From a virus: a DNA stretch of 37,715 nt. Shown one piece after another: positions 1 through 8,632 of this stretch. The DNA lies in IMG/VR virus record IMGVR_UViG_3300020053_000894, positions 1 to 37,715 of that record; one strand, given 5' to 3'. The position numbers and the translations under genes are program-made. Every line of letters begins with the position of its first letter. Position 1 is the stretch's first letter. Below the pieces are notes generated by a model. That model had not been told where the DNA came from. It did not search any database and saw only the letters and a list, made by a program, of their open reading frames with translations.

Positions 1-452
1 TCATCGAAATCTTTCATCATTTCACCCAATTCCTCAGCATATCTTTCGATGATACTTAAATCAGCTCTTAACATACCAGGTTCATTGTCTTGGTGTCCCA
101 AATCAGTATCTTCAAAAACACCATCAAATGCTTTAGCATCTAACTCAGTATCTTTAGCCATCTGAGAAATATACTTCTCCTCCATATCTAACATTTGCGT
201 TAGATTCTTTTGTCTAGCGTTAATCTTCTTAGTTAAATCTCTAAGTACATTTAGGATTTTTTCTTTCTTTTTTGGGTCTTTTTCGGTTTTCCAAGGTTTT
301 ACAGCTTCTCTTCTTTCAGCCTCTAATCTTGCAATTTCCTTTTTGACAGCCTCTATCTTCAAAAACAACTTGGGGATTCCTTCACTTACTAATTGTTTCC
401 AAGTGAATTGTCCATCATAGTTTTCAACGATATACCTTTTTAACTTTTCCAT
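1..452 (-). CDS. Coiled-coil protein of unknown function, C-terminus outside window
   Basis: An open frame runs from an ATG at 450-452 to the left edge without a stop, giving at least 150 residues. It begins MEKLKRYIVENYDGQ. Residues about 31-95 are rich in Lys, Glu, Arg and Leu and look like a long helix or coiled coil; residues about 105-125 are acidic (D, E, G), and helix-like sequence resumes to the edge. No signal peptide, membrane segment or catalytic motif is visible. It follows a strong terminator, so it probably starts a separate transcription unit with its promoter in 453-504. I do not recognise the family; a structural or scaffold role is possible but nothing in the sequence proves it. 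Confidence 0.8.
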   Translation of the reverse strand, partial: MEKLKRYIVENYDGQFTWKQLVSEGIPKLFLKIEAVKKEIARLEAERREAVKPWKTEKDPKKKEKILNVLRDLTKKINARQKNLTQMLDMEEKYISQMAKDTELDAKAFDGVFEDTDLGHQDNEPGMLRADLSIIERYAEELGEMMKDFD

Positions 453-504
453 ATCAGTTACCTTTGTTATCTAAAGATAAATATAATCTATTTTGATTTA
501 AAGG

Positions 505-528
505 AAAAACAATACCCTCCGAAGAGGG
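505..528 (-). terminator. Rho-independent terminator with UUCG loop
   Basis: On the minus strand CCCTC, loop TTCG and GAGGG (515-528) form a hairpin with a hyperstable UUCG tetraloop, followed by TATTG and a run of five T (505-509). It lies just after the stop of the small membrane-protein gene ending at 537 and separates it from the gene starting at 452. Confidence 0.8.
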
Positions 529-536
529 GTTATGTT

Positions 537-764
537 TTATTCTTTCTTACCAAAGACTTTACCAACTTCAGCAATACCAAACGAACCAAGAGTGATGATT
601 ACGAATGAATTGTAAATGAATTCTTGGATAACTAAATCTTTACCGAAAAATCCAGTACCTATATCAGCGATTGCAAATAAACACATCATTGCGAATGATG
701 CAAACCCTACTACTGATTTTTCGTTGATGTCATTTTGGTCTTTGAACATATCTTTAAATGCCAT
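537..764 (-). CDS. Small two-helix membrane protein, holin-like
   Basis: This 75-residue protein has a polar N-terminus (MAFKDMFKDQND), two hydrophobic stretches at about residues 19-37 and 47-64 that can span the membrane, and a basic C-terminal tail ending GKKE. Size, two helices and charged tail fit a class II holin or another small phage membrane protein, but these features are not specific. It stands between the glycan cluster and a terminator, and no endolysin is visible nearby in the window. The ATG at 762-764 is preceded by an A/T-rich stretch with no Shine-Dalgarno site. The coding call is good; the holin idea is only a possibility. Confidence 0.75.
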   Translation of the reverse strand: MAFKDMFKDQNDINEKSVVGFASFAMMCLFAIADIGTGFFGKDLVIQEFIYNSFVIITLGSFGIAEVGKVFGKKE

Positions 765-826
765 AATAAATTTCTTTTAGATTAAATTTACTATAACCTA
801 TTAATGAAACTTATTTGGTATAAATA

Positions 827-1705
827 TCAGATTCTTTGTAAAAAGTTATCCATTTCTTTATCAAAGAGAGATTCTGCTTTTTTATAGAATTCATCTTTTT
901 TATTAAAAGAAGTAAAGTTATCGTTAAAGCTTGGGATTCTATGAGTATAATCTTCAGTTATATAGATACCATCTAATACATACTGTTTTATTGGGTATTG
1001 TTTACTTACAATAGCGTTATGGGATGCATACATAGCAAAAGTATCTTCAGGCCCATATCCACCAAATGATTCTGGTATTTTTATGAAATCCCAAAACTCC
1101 TTTGAATATAATGTGTGCATACCATTACCAAATTTAATTGGTGCAACCAGTCTTAAAGATAAATCGGTATATTTTTGTGTTAGTACATCTTTTATACATT
1201 CTTTCTCAAACGCTTCGCCAAATTCACCATTTAACCTATTTGATGATACCAATACATCCCATGTTTTATCCCACCATCTTGGTAATGCTGGTGATAGTAT
1301 GTACATACCATTTAATTGTTTAGCTGCATTTAATTGATGTTTTAATTGATGTTGATGTAAAACTATATCAGTATCACAAAAGATAAATTGGTCATAATCT
1401 AATTTTATAGCTTCTCTTTTTTGTTGGGTTGTTCCCCACAAAGAAGTATCGGTTATAATTTCTTTATCTAAATTGGATATATCATTTGTAACATCATTAA
1501 AAACACCGATAAATTCATCTTTAGGTACGTTTGTATTATCCCAATCCGTTAACTCAGGATTTAAGTTTAATGATATTTTTAGAGTAACATCATCACTATC
1601 ATCTAAATGTTTAAGAGATAATTTATAATTATTTATTAGTTGTATGAACATCTCTATCTCTTGAGGCATTACATGCATACATACTAAAGTTGATTTATTT
1701 TTCAT
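827..1705 (-). CDS. GT-A type glycosyltransferase
   Basis: The 292-residue product has a hydrophobic strand ending in a DXD motif (FIFCDTD, residues 107-113), the metal/nucleotide-sugar site of GT-A enzymes. A later GGYGPEDTF segment (215-223) resembles the G-x-G-x-ED motif near the acceptor site of galactosyltransferase-like enzymes. It should transfer a sugar from an activated donor; donor and acceptor cannot be read from sequence. It is the last gene of the long glycan cluster, sharing one base with the upstream glycosyltransferase. No membrane segment is seen, so it is probably cytosolic. Confidence 0.75.
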   Translation of the reverse strand: MKNKSTLVCMHVMPQEIEMFIQLINNYKLSLKHLDDSDDVTLKISLNLNPELTDWDNTNVPKDEFIGVFNDVTNDISNLDKEIITDTSLWGTTQQKREAIKLDYDQFIFCDTDIVLHQHQLKHQLNAAKQLNGMYILSPALPRWWDKTWDVLVSSNRLNGEFGEAFEKECIKDVLTQKYTDLSLRLVAPIKFGNGMHTLYSKEFWDFIKIPESFGGYGPEDTFAMYASHNAIVSKQYPIKQYVLDGIYITEDYTHRIPSFNDNFTSFNKKDEFYKKAESLFDKEMDNFLQRI

Positions 1706-2934
1706 TAAAATATATTTTTAAAATGTGGTTTAATCATATCAACTTCTTCTAAAGAGATAATATCTATTTGAAAGATATCCCAATTAAATGAACCAGTTTG
1801 ACCAGTTTCTTCAATGATGAATGGTAATTGTTTGATGAATTCAGTAAAGTGTTGATTTGTTAATTTACTTGCATCAAATGAAATCAATATGTGATTGTTC
1901 TTTTCATTATCATATGGTTTAACCGATTCCGATATATCATATTCAGATTTTTCGTTTTCAGCATCTACATATGCTTTGTAATCACAATCAACATAGATTG
2001 TATCACACCAAGGTTCTAAGATGGATAGAATTTGAGTATTACAATTTTTAACAATAAATCCAGTATCATATCTACTTGGAACGATTGGCATCATAAATTC
2101 ATCATGTAATACATCAGTATGCCACTTTCTCCACCATTCTCTAAATTTGTGTTGTCTTAGAATAGTGTACTCTTCGGAATCTTTTGGTTTGTACCAAATT
2201 GTGCCATCGGGTAGTGGAATTTCTTTTTCAATTTCAATTCCATCTTTGAACCTACTACCCCTACAAGTCATATGATATACAAATGCATCTCTACTTTGAA
2301 TCAACTCGTATCCATTTAGAAAAAATCTATTAAAGATATCAGAATCTTCTAACTCCATTGGTGCGAATAAGAAATCATGCCCACCAATATCAACAAAATC
2401 TTCTTTGTACATCATCCAAGGTGCAAATATACCATCAGTAACTTTACCCTCATTTTCTATTTCCTTTTGTGATACGAAGTTTAAAAAGTTTTCTTTTTGT
2501 TCTGAGAACTCATCTACTTCTAATCCAAAGTTTTGTACATACTTTTCAGGACCAGGTGGATGAAGTGGTGGTTCAATTCGAGTTGCTGAAACTACCTTTT
2601 TTACTTCTAAGTGTTTCAACATATTTTCCACATAGTTTGGTGTTACCACCATATCCGAGTGTAGAATTGATACTACTTCGGTTTTTGCTAAATCAAAACC
2701 AACATCATACAATACAGTGTGTCCAACTCTATCAGGTCCTTCGTTTCTATAAGCGATTATATTATCCCTACCTTCTGAGTATTCAGTAATCCAATTCCAA
2801 CTATTATCATCAGATGCATCATCTAAGATTACCACATCATGCGAATTACCATAGTGTTCTTCAATAGAACCTACGGCTTGTTGTAGATATGGTAGATTAC
2901 TTCTACAAGGTATTACAAATGTTATTCTTTTCAT
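1705..2934 (-). CDS. Family 2 glycosyltransferase with extra C-terminal domain
   Basis: The N-terminal half is a GT2 domain: it starts with a typical strand (ITFVIPCRSNLPYLQQAVGS), has VVILDDASDD (residues 34-43) for nucleotide binding and SILHSDMVV (89-97) in the DXD position. WMMYKEDFVDIGGHDFLF and an acidic MELEDSD segment follow, as in GT2 enzymes. Residues from about 265 to 409 form a separate region with no motif I recognise. The stop lies one base before the SAM methyltransferase-side gene start (2935) and the end overlaps the next gene by one base, so it is part of one tightly coupled operon. Donor and acceptor are unknown. Confidence 0.8.
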   Translation of the reverse strand: MKRITFVIPCRSNLPYLQQAVGSIEEHYGNSHDVVILDDASDDNSWNWITEYSEGRDNIIAYRNEGPDRVGHTVLYDVGFDLAKTEVVSILHSDMVVTPNYVENMLKHLEVKKVVSATRIEPPLHPPGPEKYVQNFGLEVDEFSEQKENFLNFVSQKEIENEGKVTDGIFAPWMMYKEDFVDIGGHDFLFAPMELEDSDIFNRFFLNGYELIQSRDAFVYHMTCRGSRFKDGIEIEKEIPLPDGTIWYKPKDSEEYTILRQHKFREWWRKWHTDVLHDEFMMPIVPSRYDTGFIVKNCNTQILSILEPWCDTIYVDCDYKAYVDAENEKSEYDISESVKPYDNEKNNHILISFDASKLTNQHFTEFIKQLPFIIEETGQTGSFNWDIFQIDIISLEEVDMIKPHFKNIF

Positions 2935-3624
2935 TTATTCTGGTTTATAAGCTTTTACATATATCCATTGAGGATGTCCATTATCTGAGAATGTATCTCT
3001 CACATATGTTTCTATATTGATAAATCCAATGTTTGTTAAATCTTCTATAATTTCAGATTCACTTTGTACCCTCACATCAGAATGTGAATTAGTTCCACCA
3101 GCATCATAATGGTTTGTGTGGTATGGATATCTATTTTCATTTGGTTTTATTTCCTGACCATATCCCATTTGGAATGAAAATATTCCACCTGGTTTCAAAG
3201 TTCTAAGTAAATCGGTTATTAGTGATTTTCTGATATCATATACTGGAATATGTTGTAGTGCGATGGTTGACATGATGAAATCATATTCGTTATTTTTCAA
3301 TTGAGATACATCAACTCCATTATTTACATACCAATCACTATCTTGTCCTTTATAATTTTCCTTACAATAAACAATGTTAGCTTCTGAGATATCAATACCA
3401 TCAATTCGTTTCCAATCGGATAAAGATAACATATTTGTTACATTTCTACCCTTACCACAAGCAAAATCTAAACCAACTTTATTTACCCAACTATCTCTAT
3501 CTTTTAAATCACCTAAAAGAATATTCCAATAATCGGGATTACCATTATGCTCAGGATGGTTAGAAGTTCCACTTCTATACGCACCCTTTTGCATTTTGGT
3601 ATATTTGTTATCACTACTTACCAT
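2935..3624 (-). CDS. Class I SAM-dependent methyltransferase
   Basis: The 229-residue protein has the class I methyltransferase core: motif I GLDFACGKGR (51-60), an acidic residue ending strand 2 (IDGIDIS, 74-80), then DFIMSTIALQHIP and LLRTLKPGGIFSFQMGYG, the usual LkPGG turn. It probably methylates a small molecule or sugar rather than DNA, since there is no DPPY/NPPY motif and all neighbours are glycan genes. It overlaps the upstream phosphatase-nucleotidyltransferase gene by 11 bases. A sugar O- or N-methyltransferase is the most likely role by context; the substrate is not visible. Confidence 0.8.
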   Translation of the reverse strand: MVSSDNKYTKMQKGAYRSGTSNHPEHNGNPDYWNILLGDLKDRDSWVNKVGLDFACGKGRNVTNMLSLSDWKRIDGIDISEANIVYCKENYKGQDSDWYVNNGVDVSQLKNNEYDFIMSTIALQHIPVYDIRKSLITDLLRTLKPGGIFSFQMGYGQEIKPNENRYPYHTNHYDAGGTNSHSDVRVQSESEIIEDLTNIGFINIETYVRDTFSDNGHPQWIYVKAYKPE

Positions 3625-4978
3625 AATTCTCTAAGTATCTATTCAAATCTTCAGGTGTTCCAAGTCCCCACATCTTTGGTACATCAAATGTTCTCACCTT
3701 TAATCCACCTTTAATTGCGTTGTTGTAAACAGGACAAACATAGAATTCATTGTTTACTCTAATATCCTGCTCAATCATTTCTTCAGCGTATTTCACAAAA
3801 TCAGAACCATGTTTCCAATAATAGAAACCCACTGTTGCTAAATCTGAGATTGGGTTTTTCTCTTGCACTTCGGTCACAAAACCATCTTCATCCAACTTAG
3901 CAAATGACCACTTTGGGTGAGTTGCTTTGAATGTTGGGATACCACCATCAGCATCGTTCTCATTCATTTTGTAGAAGAACTCATTTGAATCCCATTCTAC
4001 AAATTGGTCTGAGTTAGCGAAGAATAATGGATTATCGTTATCAATATGTTCTTTAGCCAAAAGTGCAGTACAAGCTGCTCCTTCGGTAATACCATCTACT
4101 TCTACAATCTTACAATTAGGAGTAATAAGATTAAGTAAGGTATCCAAATTGAATTTCTCCCTATGTGATTTCTGAACTACATAGATATAATTTGCTTCGA
4201 TGTTTAGATTTTCTACCACGACCTGAATCATAGGTTTACCTTCCACATCAATTAGTGGTTTTGGAAATGTGTATCCTGCTTGTTGGAATCTACTACCAGC
4301 TCCAGCCATTGGAATTAATACATTTAACTTATTATCCACCCATTTTGGTTTATCATTTGTTTGTCCCATTTCTATTTCAGTTAATTTTTTAAATATGTTT
4401 GTGTAGGTTACTTCTTGTGGATTTCTAACTCTCAACACATGAGCGTTAGAACGAGATGCTGCAAGTAACCCATAAGGTGAATCCTCTACGATTAGAGTTT
4501 CAGATGGTAAACATCCCATCTTTGAGATTGCTCTCCAATACATCTCAGGGTGTGGTTTAGAGTTTTGTACATCTTCGTTTGAGATGATGTAATCCATAAA
4601 CTCCATAATACCCAACTTTGAAAGTACAGTCAAAACTGTCTTTCTGATTGAATTGGAACAAACTGCTATTTTGTATCCATCCTCAACCAATGCGTTCATT
4701 ACCGATTGTAGAGTTTGGTTTGGTTTTAACTCTTTCAACTTTTGTAATGTCAATTTTTGTTTACCTTCCCAAATCTCTTTGTGTAGTTCGGTTGGTAATC
4801 CTTTTATCTCACTCAACATCTCCAACTTTTGATTGGTTTTTAATCCATCGTAAGTTGATAGGTGTTCAGCCCAACTAATTGCGTATTGTTCACCCAAAGC
4901 TTCATTGAGTGCATCATAGTGGATGTTTTTTGCTTCAACAAGAACACCATCCAAATCAAATATAACTAACTTAATCAT
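3614..4978 (-). CDS. HAD phosphatase fused to sugar-phosphate nucleotidyltransferase
   Basis: The N-terminal 200 residues are a HAD hydrolase of beta-phosphoglucomutase type: DLDGV (8-12), CSNS (107-110), K141 in SKPHPE and VEDSPYG (164-170) are motifs I-IV. From about residue 217 a nucleotidyltransferase follows, with NVLIPMAGAGSRF (219-231) and PKPL (239-242), and it ends with the WGLGTPEDLNRYL segment common in sugar-phosphate nucleotidyltransferases. One protein could therefore remove or move a sugar phosphate and then activate the sugar as an NDP-sugar. The fusion has no frameshift: the linker (about 200-217) is continuous. It overlaps the FkbM-like gene upstream by 8 bases. The exact sugar and nucleotide are unknown. 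Confidence 0.85.
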   Translation of the reverse strand: MIKLVIFDLDGVLVEAKNIHYDALNEALGEQYAISWAEHLSTYDGLKTNQKLEMLSEIKGLPTELHKEIWEGKQKLTLQKLKELKPNQTLQSVMNALVEDGYKIAVCSNSIRKTVLTVLSKLGIMEFMDYIISNEDVQNSKPHPEMYWRAISKMGCLPSETLIVEDSPYGLLAASRSNAHVLRVRNPQEVTYTNIFKKLTEIEMGQTNDKPKWVDNKLNVLIPMAGAGSRFQQAGYTFPKPLIDVEGKPMIQVVVENLNIEANYIYVVQKSHREKFNLDTLLNLITPNCKIVEVDGITEGAACTALLAKEHIDNDNPLFFANSDQFVEWDSNEFFYKMNENDADGGIPTFKATHPKWSFAKLDEDGFVTEVQEKNPISDLATVGFYYWKHGSDFVKYAEEMIEQDIRVNNEFYVCPVYNNAIKGGLKVRTFDVPKMWGLGTPEDLNRYLENYGK

Positions 4979-5579
4979 TTTTTATAAACCTTATATTAAC
5001 TTCGGCACCTACAACATCGTTAGGTGTTTCTTTTACAATCTTAAATCCATTCGATATTAAAAAATATCTTATGTATTCTATTCTATTGGTAGCTCCACTG
5101 TATAAATCAACTTTATCAGATGCTTCAACCACCCCTTCTTTAACTATTGATATTTTGTCTTTTAAACTCAATAGAACATTAAAATCATTACCCTGTGCAT
5201 CTATGTGTAACATATCAATCCTATCTATGTTATACAAATTACAAAAATCATATAAAGTTATTGTAGGAACTTCATAAGAATGAGTTTTTTTGAAATCGGG
5301 TCTGTTTGGCCATTTCTTCTCTATATCATCGGAAAACTCATATAAACTACTACAACCCCAATCTCTATTTGCAGAAATATTGAATGTTTGGAATGAGTTT
5401 TTAACATCAACCGCAAATGGTATAACTTTTATATTTGGATTCTGATTAGAAAGTGGCCAGAGATGATTCATTAATAATTCATGTGTTGGTTCAAATGCGT
5501 AAACAATAGAACCATCCGAAGCCATTCTTCTAGTATCACTTCCACTATTAGCACCAATATCAAATTTTATTTTATTCAT
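4971..5579 (-). CDS. FkbM-family methyltransferase
   Basis: The 202-residue product begins almost at motif I (FDIGANSGSDT, residues 6-16), followed by VYAFEPTHELL, which supplies the ribose-binding acidic residue, and IDMLHIDAQGNDFNVLLSL, the K/H-IDxqGxE-like signature of the FkbM family. FkbM enzymes O-methylate hydroxyls of sugars and related compounds. It is short but the SAM fold appears complete. Its start overlaps the end of the preceding gene by one base and its end overlaps the next, so it is translated within the glycan operon. Confidence 0.85.
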   Translation of the reverse strand: MNKIKFDIGANSGSDTRRMASDGSIVYAFEPTHELLMNHLWPLSNQNPNIKVIPFAVDVKNSFQTFNISANRDWGCSSLYEFSDDIEKKWPNRPDFKKTHSYEVPTITLYDFCNLYNIDRIDMLHIDAQGNDFNVLLSLKDKISIVKEGVVEASDKVDLYSGATNRIEYIRYFLISNGFKIVKETPNDVVGAEVNIRFIKND

Positions 5580-6277
5580 TATGAAATTCCTCTTTCAAAT
5601 GGTATAATACCATATTCATTAAATAATTTATCGAATTCAAATGAATATTCACCATAGTTCCACTTTCCTTTTGTAATAGCAGTTGCTATGTAAGGATATA
5701 TGATACTATCAGAGTGATATAATCCTCGTTTTTTCTCATCACCCAATCTTACCATATAGTGTTTTCCTTCAGCAGGAACTGCTAATTCAAAATCCCAAAT
5801 ATTTAAAGGTTCGGTTGAATCTAACAAAGATACGAAATTTTTTAATTTTATCAAAGTAGGTTGAATAGAAAATTTAGAATATGAATTAGAAATTAATGTA
5901 GAATCTAATTCAGATACCACATCGTTTTCTTGGACATAAATCAACTTAACACTATCAACCATCTCATTTTTAACATAATCTATGTACTTATCAAACAATT
6001 CAAATTTAGGTTCATTAAAAAGAACCATATCCTCATGCTGAAATAGAACCACATCTTCATTAATCTGAGAAAGACATTGTTTTAATCTATCAGTATAAAC
6101 TTTAGAATCATCGTAAACTATTGTAGTATAATTCGATGGTATTTCTTCTGCATTAGAATCACTTAAAACATATACTTTTTGATTTGGTAAGTATTTTTTT
6201 AACTGACCAAATAAAAGTTTCCACACATCTTTATAATCCGAATGTGTATAAATTATTAAAGGTACGTTTATTCCCAT
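5579..6277 (-). CDS. Unrecognised protein of glycan cluster, possible GT-A enzyme
   Basis: The 232-residue protein starts with a Rossmann-like strand (VPLIIYTHSDYKDVWK) and has a second strand, QKVYVLSDSN, then VVLFQHEDMVLF, where HED sits where a DXD motif would be in a GT-A fold. The C-terminal part includes LNIWDFELAVPAEG and a run of aromatic residues. Length and order of strands suggest a small GT-A-like glycosyltransferase, but no family signature is clear. It overlaps both neighbours (by 1 and 10 bases), which places it firmly in the glycan operon. Confidence 0.5.
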   Translation of the reverse strand: MGINVPLIIYTHSDYKDVWKLLFGQLKKYLPNQKVYVLSDSNAEEIPSNYTTIVYDDSKVYTDRLKQCLSQINEDVVLFQHEDMVLFNEPKFELFDKYIDYVKNEMVDSVKLIYVQENDVVSELDSTLISNSYSKFSIQPTLIKLKNFVSLLDSTEPLNIWDFELAVPAEGKHYMVRLGDEKKRGLYHSDSIIYPYIATAITKGKWNYGEYSFEFDKLFNEYGIIPFERGIS

Positions 6278-6993
6278 ATTGTATCTAATTTTATTTTTTT
6301 ATTCCATAATCCATTTCCTATCATCCACCATTTATAAAATGCAATAGCATTCGATAAATCATTTGGATTACCTTCTATTGATGTAGCGAATTGATGAAAC
6401 TCACCACCTAACTTCATATTTTTTTCTACCGATTTGTATAAAGTTGTGAAAGGATTCATTACTTTTGATGAACCATAAAACCACATATCAGCAGGTCCCA
6501 TATGAAAGTGTTGCCAATTCGCCATATAAATCTTATCTTTTTCAATATCAGTTTGAAAATTGATACATTGAACTGGATATGGATTACCTCTACCCGGCCC
6601 AGATGTTCTTCTATTAATTCTTCCTAAATCAAATCTTGCCTTAATGATAATATCATATTCAACCTCACTATTAAATGCCAACTTCATAGATTCAGTTACA
6701 CTATAAAGATGAGATAAAACACTAAATGGTGGTCTTGGTGGAGCTGATAATGTGTTTAATTTGTTTTTGTTTATTATATTAGTAAAATCTTTCTGTCCTT
6801 CAAATATGGAAGATTTTGGATTATATAATTTAGTAATCTCATCCATTTTTTCAATTTCCCAACTGTGTACAAATACATCGGTATCAACCACATCCAAAAT
6901 ATTTTTTTTGATATGATTATAACCATCCAATCCCTTTGAATTTTCATCTGTCAAAGAATCAAATAAGCCATGTAAACAAAGTGCTACTTTCAT
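6268..6993 (-). CDS. Probable glycosyltransferase-like protein (MKVALCLHG type)
   Basis: The 241-residue protein opens with MKVALCLHGLFDS and continues with KKNILDVVDTDVFVHSWE. This pattern (KVALCLSG...N-ll...-DVFiHtW) recurs in phage, giant-virus and bacterial surface-glycan loci, where the proteins are usually treated as glycosyltransferase-like. EYDIIIKARFDLG in the middle fits the place of an acidic metal-binding site with basic and acidic residues (R, D). The biochemical activity of this group is not established to my knowledge. It is separated from the sulfotransferase gene by only 4 bases. Confidence 0.5.
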   Translation of the reverse strand: MKVALCLHGLFDSLTDENSKGLDGYNHIKKNILDVVDTDVFVHSWEIEKMDEITKLYNPKSSIFEGQKDFTNIINKNKLNTLSAPPRPPFSVLSHLYSVTESMKLAFNSEVEYDIIIKARFDLGRINRRTSGPGRGNPYPVQCINFQTDIEKDKIYMANWQHFHMGPADMWFYGSSKVMNPFTTLYKSVEKNMKLGGEFHQFATSIEGNPNDLSNAIAFYKWWMIGNGLWNKKIKLDTIWE

Positions 6994-6997
6994 ATTT

Positions 6998-7618
6998 TTA
7001 ATAATCTAACTGATAATTTTGTTCTTCAAAAAAGTATTTATATTTTGTTTCAATAAATCTAATTTGCTCTTCGGTTAAATATTCTTTATATCCACCAATC
7101 TTACCACCATTGGTAATATGTTTTTTACTCATCTTTGTGGTTTCCCATAAAATAGCTTCTTCTTCAGTTTGTATAAAATCTTGGTGATGTGGAATATTCA
7201 TATCTTTTATATTTTCACAAGTATCTATAACCTGTTTTACTAAATCATATGATACATTCAATCCCAATTTACTAATAGCTGAGTAAGTGTGTTCATATGG
7301 ATTCGATTTATACTCTTCATATTTCCAAACAATATCTTTATTTACATCTTTCCAAGTATCATAGTACCACATCATTTGATACTTAGATGCTTCTTCAACA
7401 TCACCATTCCATCTTTCTGGGTCTTTCCTTAACATAGATGCAACAGTATCTCTTAAATCTCTAATCATAAAAATAGTTTTTCCCATAGTAGCTGCATGAT
7501 TATATTCATGTATCTTTATGACTTCATAATTCAATTCAGAGTTATCTCTTAAAACTCTAAATATATTATAACACAAAGTGCTACCACTCAACCCCATACC
7601 ACCTATGATTACTTTCAT
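6998..7618 (-). CDS. PAPS-dependent sulfotransferase
   Basis: The 206-residue protein has the two PAPS-binding elements of the sulfotransferase family: a 5'-phosphosulfate loop, IIGGMGLSGSTLCYNIF (4-20), and a 3'-phosphate element, FMIRDLRDTVASML, with the R-D...R-D..S pattern. Near the C-terminus, TNGGKIGGYKEYLTEEQ matches the GxGxxK-like region that closes over PAPS. It should transfer sulfate to a hydroxyl or amine, by context on a sugar. It is a little shorter than typical cytosolic members. It overlaps the aminotransferase gene by 4 bases. The call as a sulfotransferase is well supported; the acceptor is not known. Confidence 0.75.
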   Translation of the reverse strand: MKVIIGGMGLSGSTLCYNIFRVLRDNSELNYEVIKIHEYNHAATMGKTIFMIRDLRDTVASMLRKDPERWNGDVEEASKYQMMWYYDTWKDVNKDIVWKYEEYKSNPYEHTYSAISKLGLNVSYDLVKQVIDTCENIKDMNIPHHQDFIQTEEEAILWETTKMSKKHITNGGKIGGYKEYLTEEQIRFIETKYKYFFEEQNYQLDY

Positions 7619-8241
7619 TCGATTGTTCTATGATTTTTAAATACCGTAAATTCAGTTAAATCTCTATATCCGTTATCTTCACCCAAATCACTCATATGTT
7701 CAGGATAGTTTTGGAACATAGCCAATCCATGTGCAGCTTGTTGAGGTGTCATATACATATTCCATCCGTGGAATGTGATATCATCATCTTTATAGTACTT
7801 TTCACTTCTACCTTCATATCTTGCTTTCTTAAACCAATCTGCTGCTTCAGCGTTATCGGTTAGAATCATACCACCTTTCCAAATTGGAAGTAGTTTTTTG
7901 ATGTGGAAAGATAAACACATAAACTGCCCTTCTACATACATCCCACTTGTCAATCTTTTAGCTGCATCCCAAATTGGGTATGGTTTCAATTGATACATTC
8001 CGTTCCAATGATTTGTTTCTGCTCTTTTATCAAAGATAACCTCACCACCAGCGTGTGTGATTGATTGAGGAACTGATAAGTAAGTTTTAGATGGAATGGT
8101 AACTTCATTAACTCCCATCCACTTACAAACCAAAAATAGTGCGTTTGTACAACTATCTACTGAGATAGCATAGGGAGCACCTGTGTATTCAGCAATCTCC
8201 TCTTCAAACATTCTTACGATTTTATATGGATTATGTTTCAT
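7615..8241 (-). CDS. DegT/DnrJ/EryC1-like sugar aminotransferase, half length
   Basis: Residues 8-60 match the start of DegT/DnrJ/EryC1 enzymes (FEEEIAEYTGAPYAISVDSCTN is in that region; G-pYA-svdScTnAL). PIWDAAKRL (89-97) carries the PLP-pyridine Asp, and SFHIKKLLPIWKGGM (111-125) carries the Schiff-base Lys (K115 or K116). The family is usually about 370 residues; this protein has 208 and ends soon after the large domain, lacking most of the C-terminal small domain. Both ends overlap or abut neighbours (4-base overlap with the sulfotransferase), so it is a compact gene rather than a recent frameshift. It may aminate a keto-sugar, or have lost activity. Confidence 0.75.
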   Translation of the reverse strand: MKHNPYKIVRMFEEEIAEYTGAPYAISVDSCTNALFLVCKWMGVNEVTIPSKTYLSVPQSITHAGGEVIFDKRAETNHWNGMYQLKPYPIWDAAKRLTSGMYVEGQFMCLSFHIKKLLPIWKGGMILTDNAEAADWFKKARYEGRSEKYYKDDDITFHGWNMYMTPQQAAHGLAMFQNYPEHMSDLGEDNGYRDLTEFTVFKNHRTIE

Positions 8242-8242
8242 C

Positions 8243-8632
8243 TTAATCTTTTGTTAGTATATAAAATTTCTTTTTAAATCCACAACTTCTAAATAATCTC
8301 AAACTTGCTTCATTATCTATTTTTACTTTTGCAAATGCAGTTGGATATTCTTTCATAATTTCATTTATCATAAACTTACCAACTCCTTTACCTTGAAAGA
8401 AAGGGTCAGTGCATACTCTAATATCATCTTCGATAACACCCACATAACCAGCGGGCACTCCATCTACTAAAGCAATACGATAGTATTGTGAGTTTCCACT
8501 CATATACTTTTTTTGCATTTCTTCGGTGATAAAATTGTTGTGAATAAATCCACTTTGAACTCTTTCATCATTTCTAAGAACTCTTACGAATTCCCAATAT
8601 TCTTTACTACATTCTACTAATTCCATATGCAT
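8243..8632 (-). CDS. GNAT N-acetyltransferase
   Basis: The 129-residue protein is a GNAT domain: IALVDGVPAGYVGVIEDD for the central strands, DPFFQGKGVGKFMI (the Q/RxxGxG acetyl-CoA loop) and VKIDNEASLRLFRSCGFKKK, the typical final strand-helix-strand. The N-terminal RNDERVQSGF segment resembles sugar-amine acetyltransferases such as PseH-like enzymes. Next to an aminotransferase and an epimerase, acetylation of an amino-sugar is a sensible role. Two in-frame ATGs (8632 and 8626) are possible starts; both overlap the preceding gene by only 10-16 bases. Confidence 0.85.
   Translation of the reverse strand: MHMELVECSKEYWEFVRVLRNDERVQSGFIHNNFITEEMQKKYMSGNSQYYRIALVDGVPAGYVGVIEDDIRVCTDPFFQGKGVGKFMINEIMKEYPTAFAKVKIDNEASLRLFRSCGFKKKFYILTKD

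Noticed and set aside
819-826. TATAAATA on the plus strand, a T4-late-like motif
   Set aside because: It points into a gene read in the other direction and no plus-strand gene follows, so it is a chance match in A/T-rich DNA.
7615-8241. DegT-like gene considered as a frameshifted pseudogene
   Set aside because: The frame is open from a normal ATG, ends with an overlap to the next gene, and no missing C-terminal piece is seen in other frames nearby. A compact protein is more likely.
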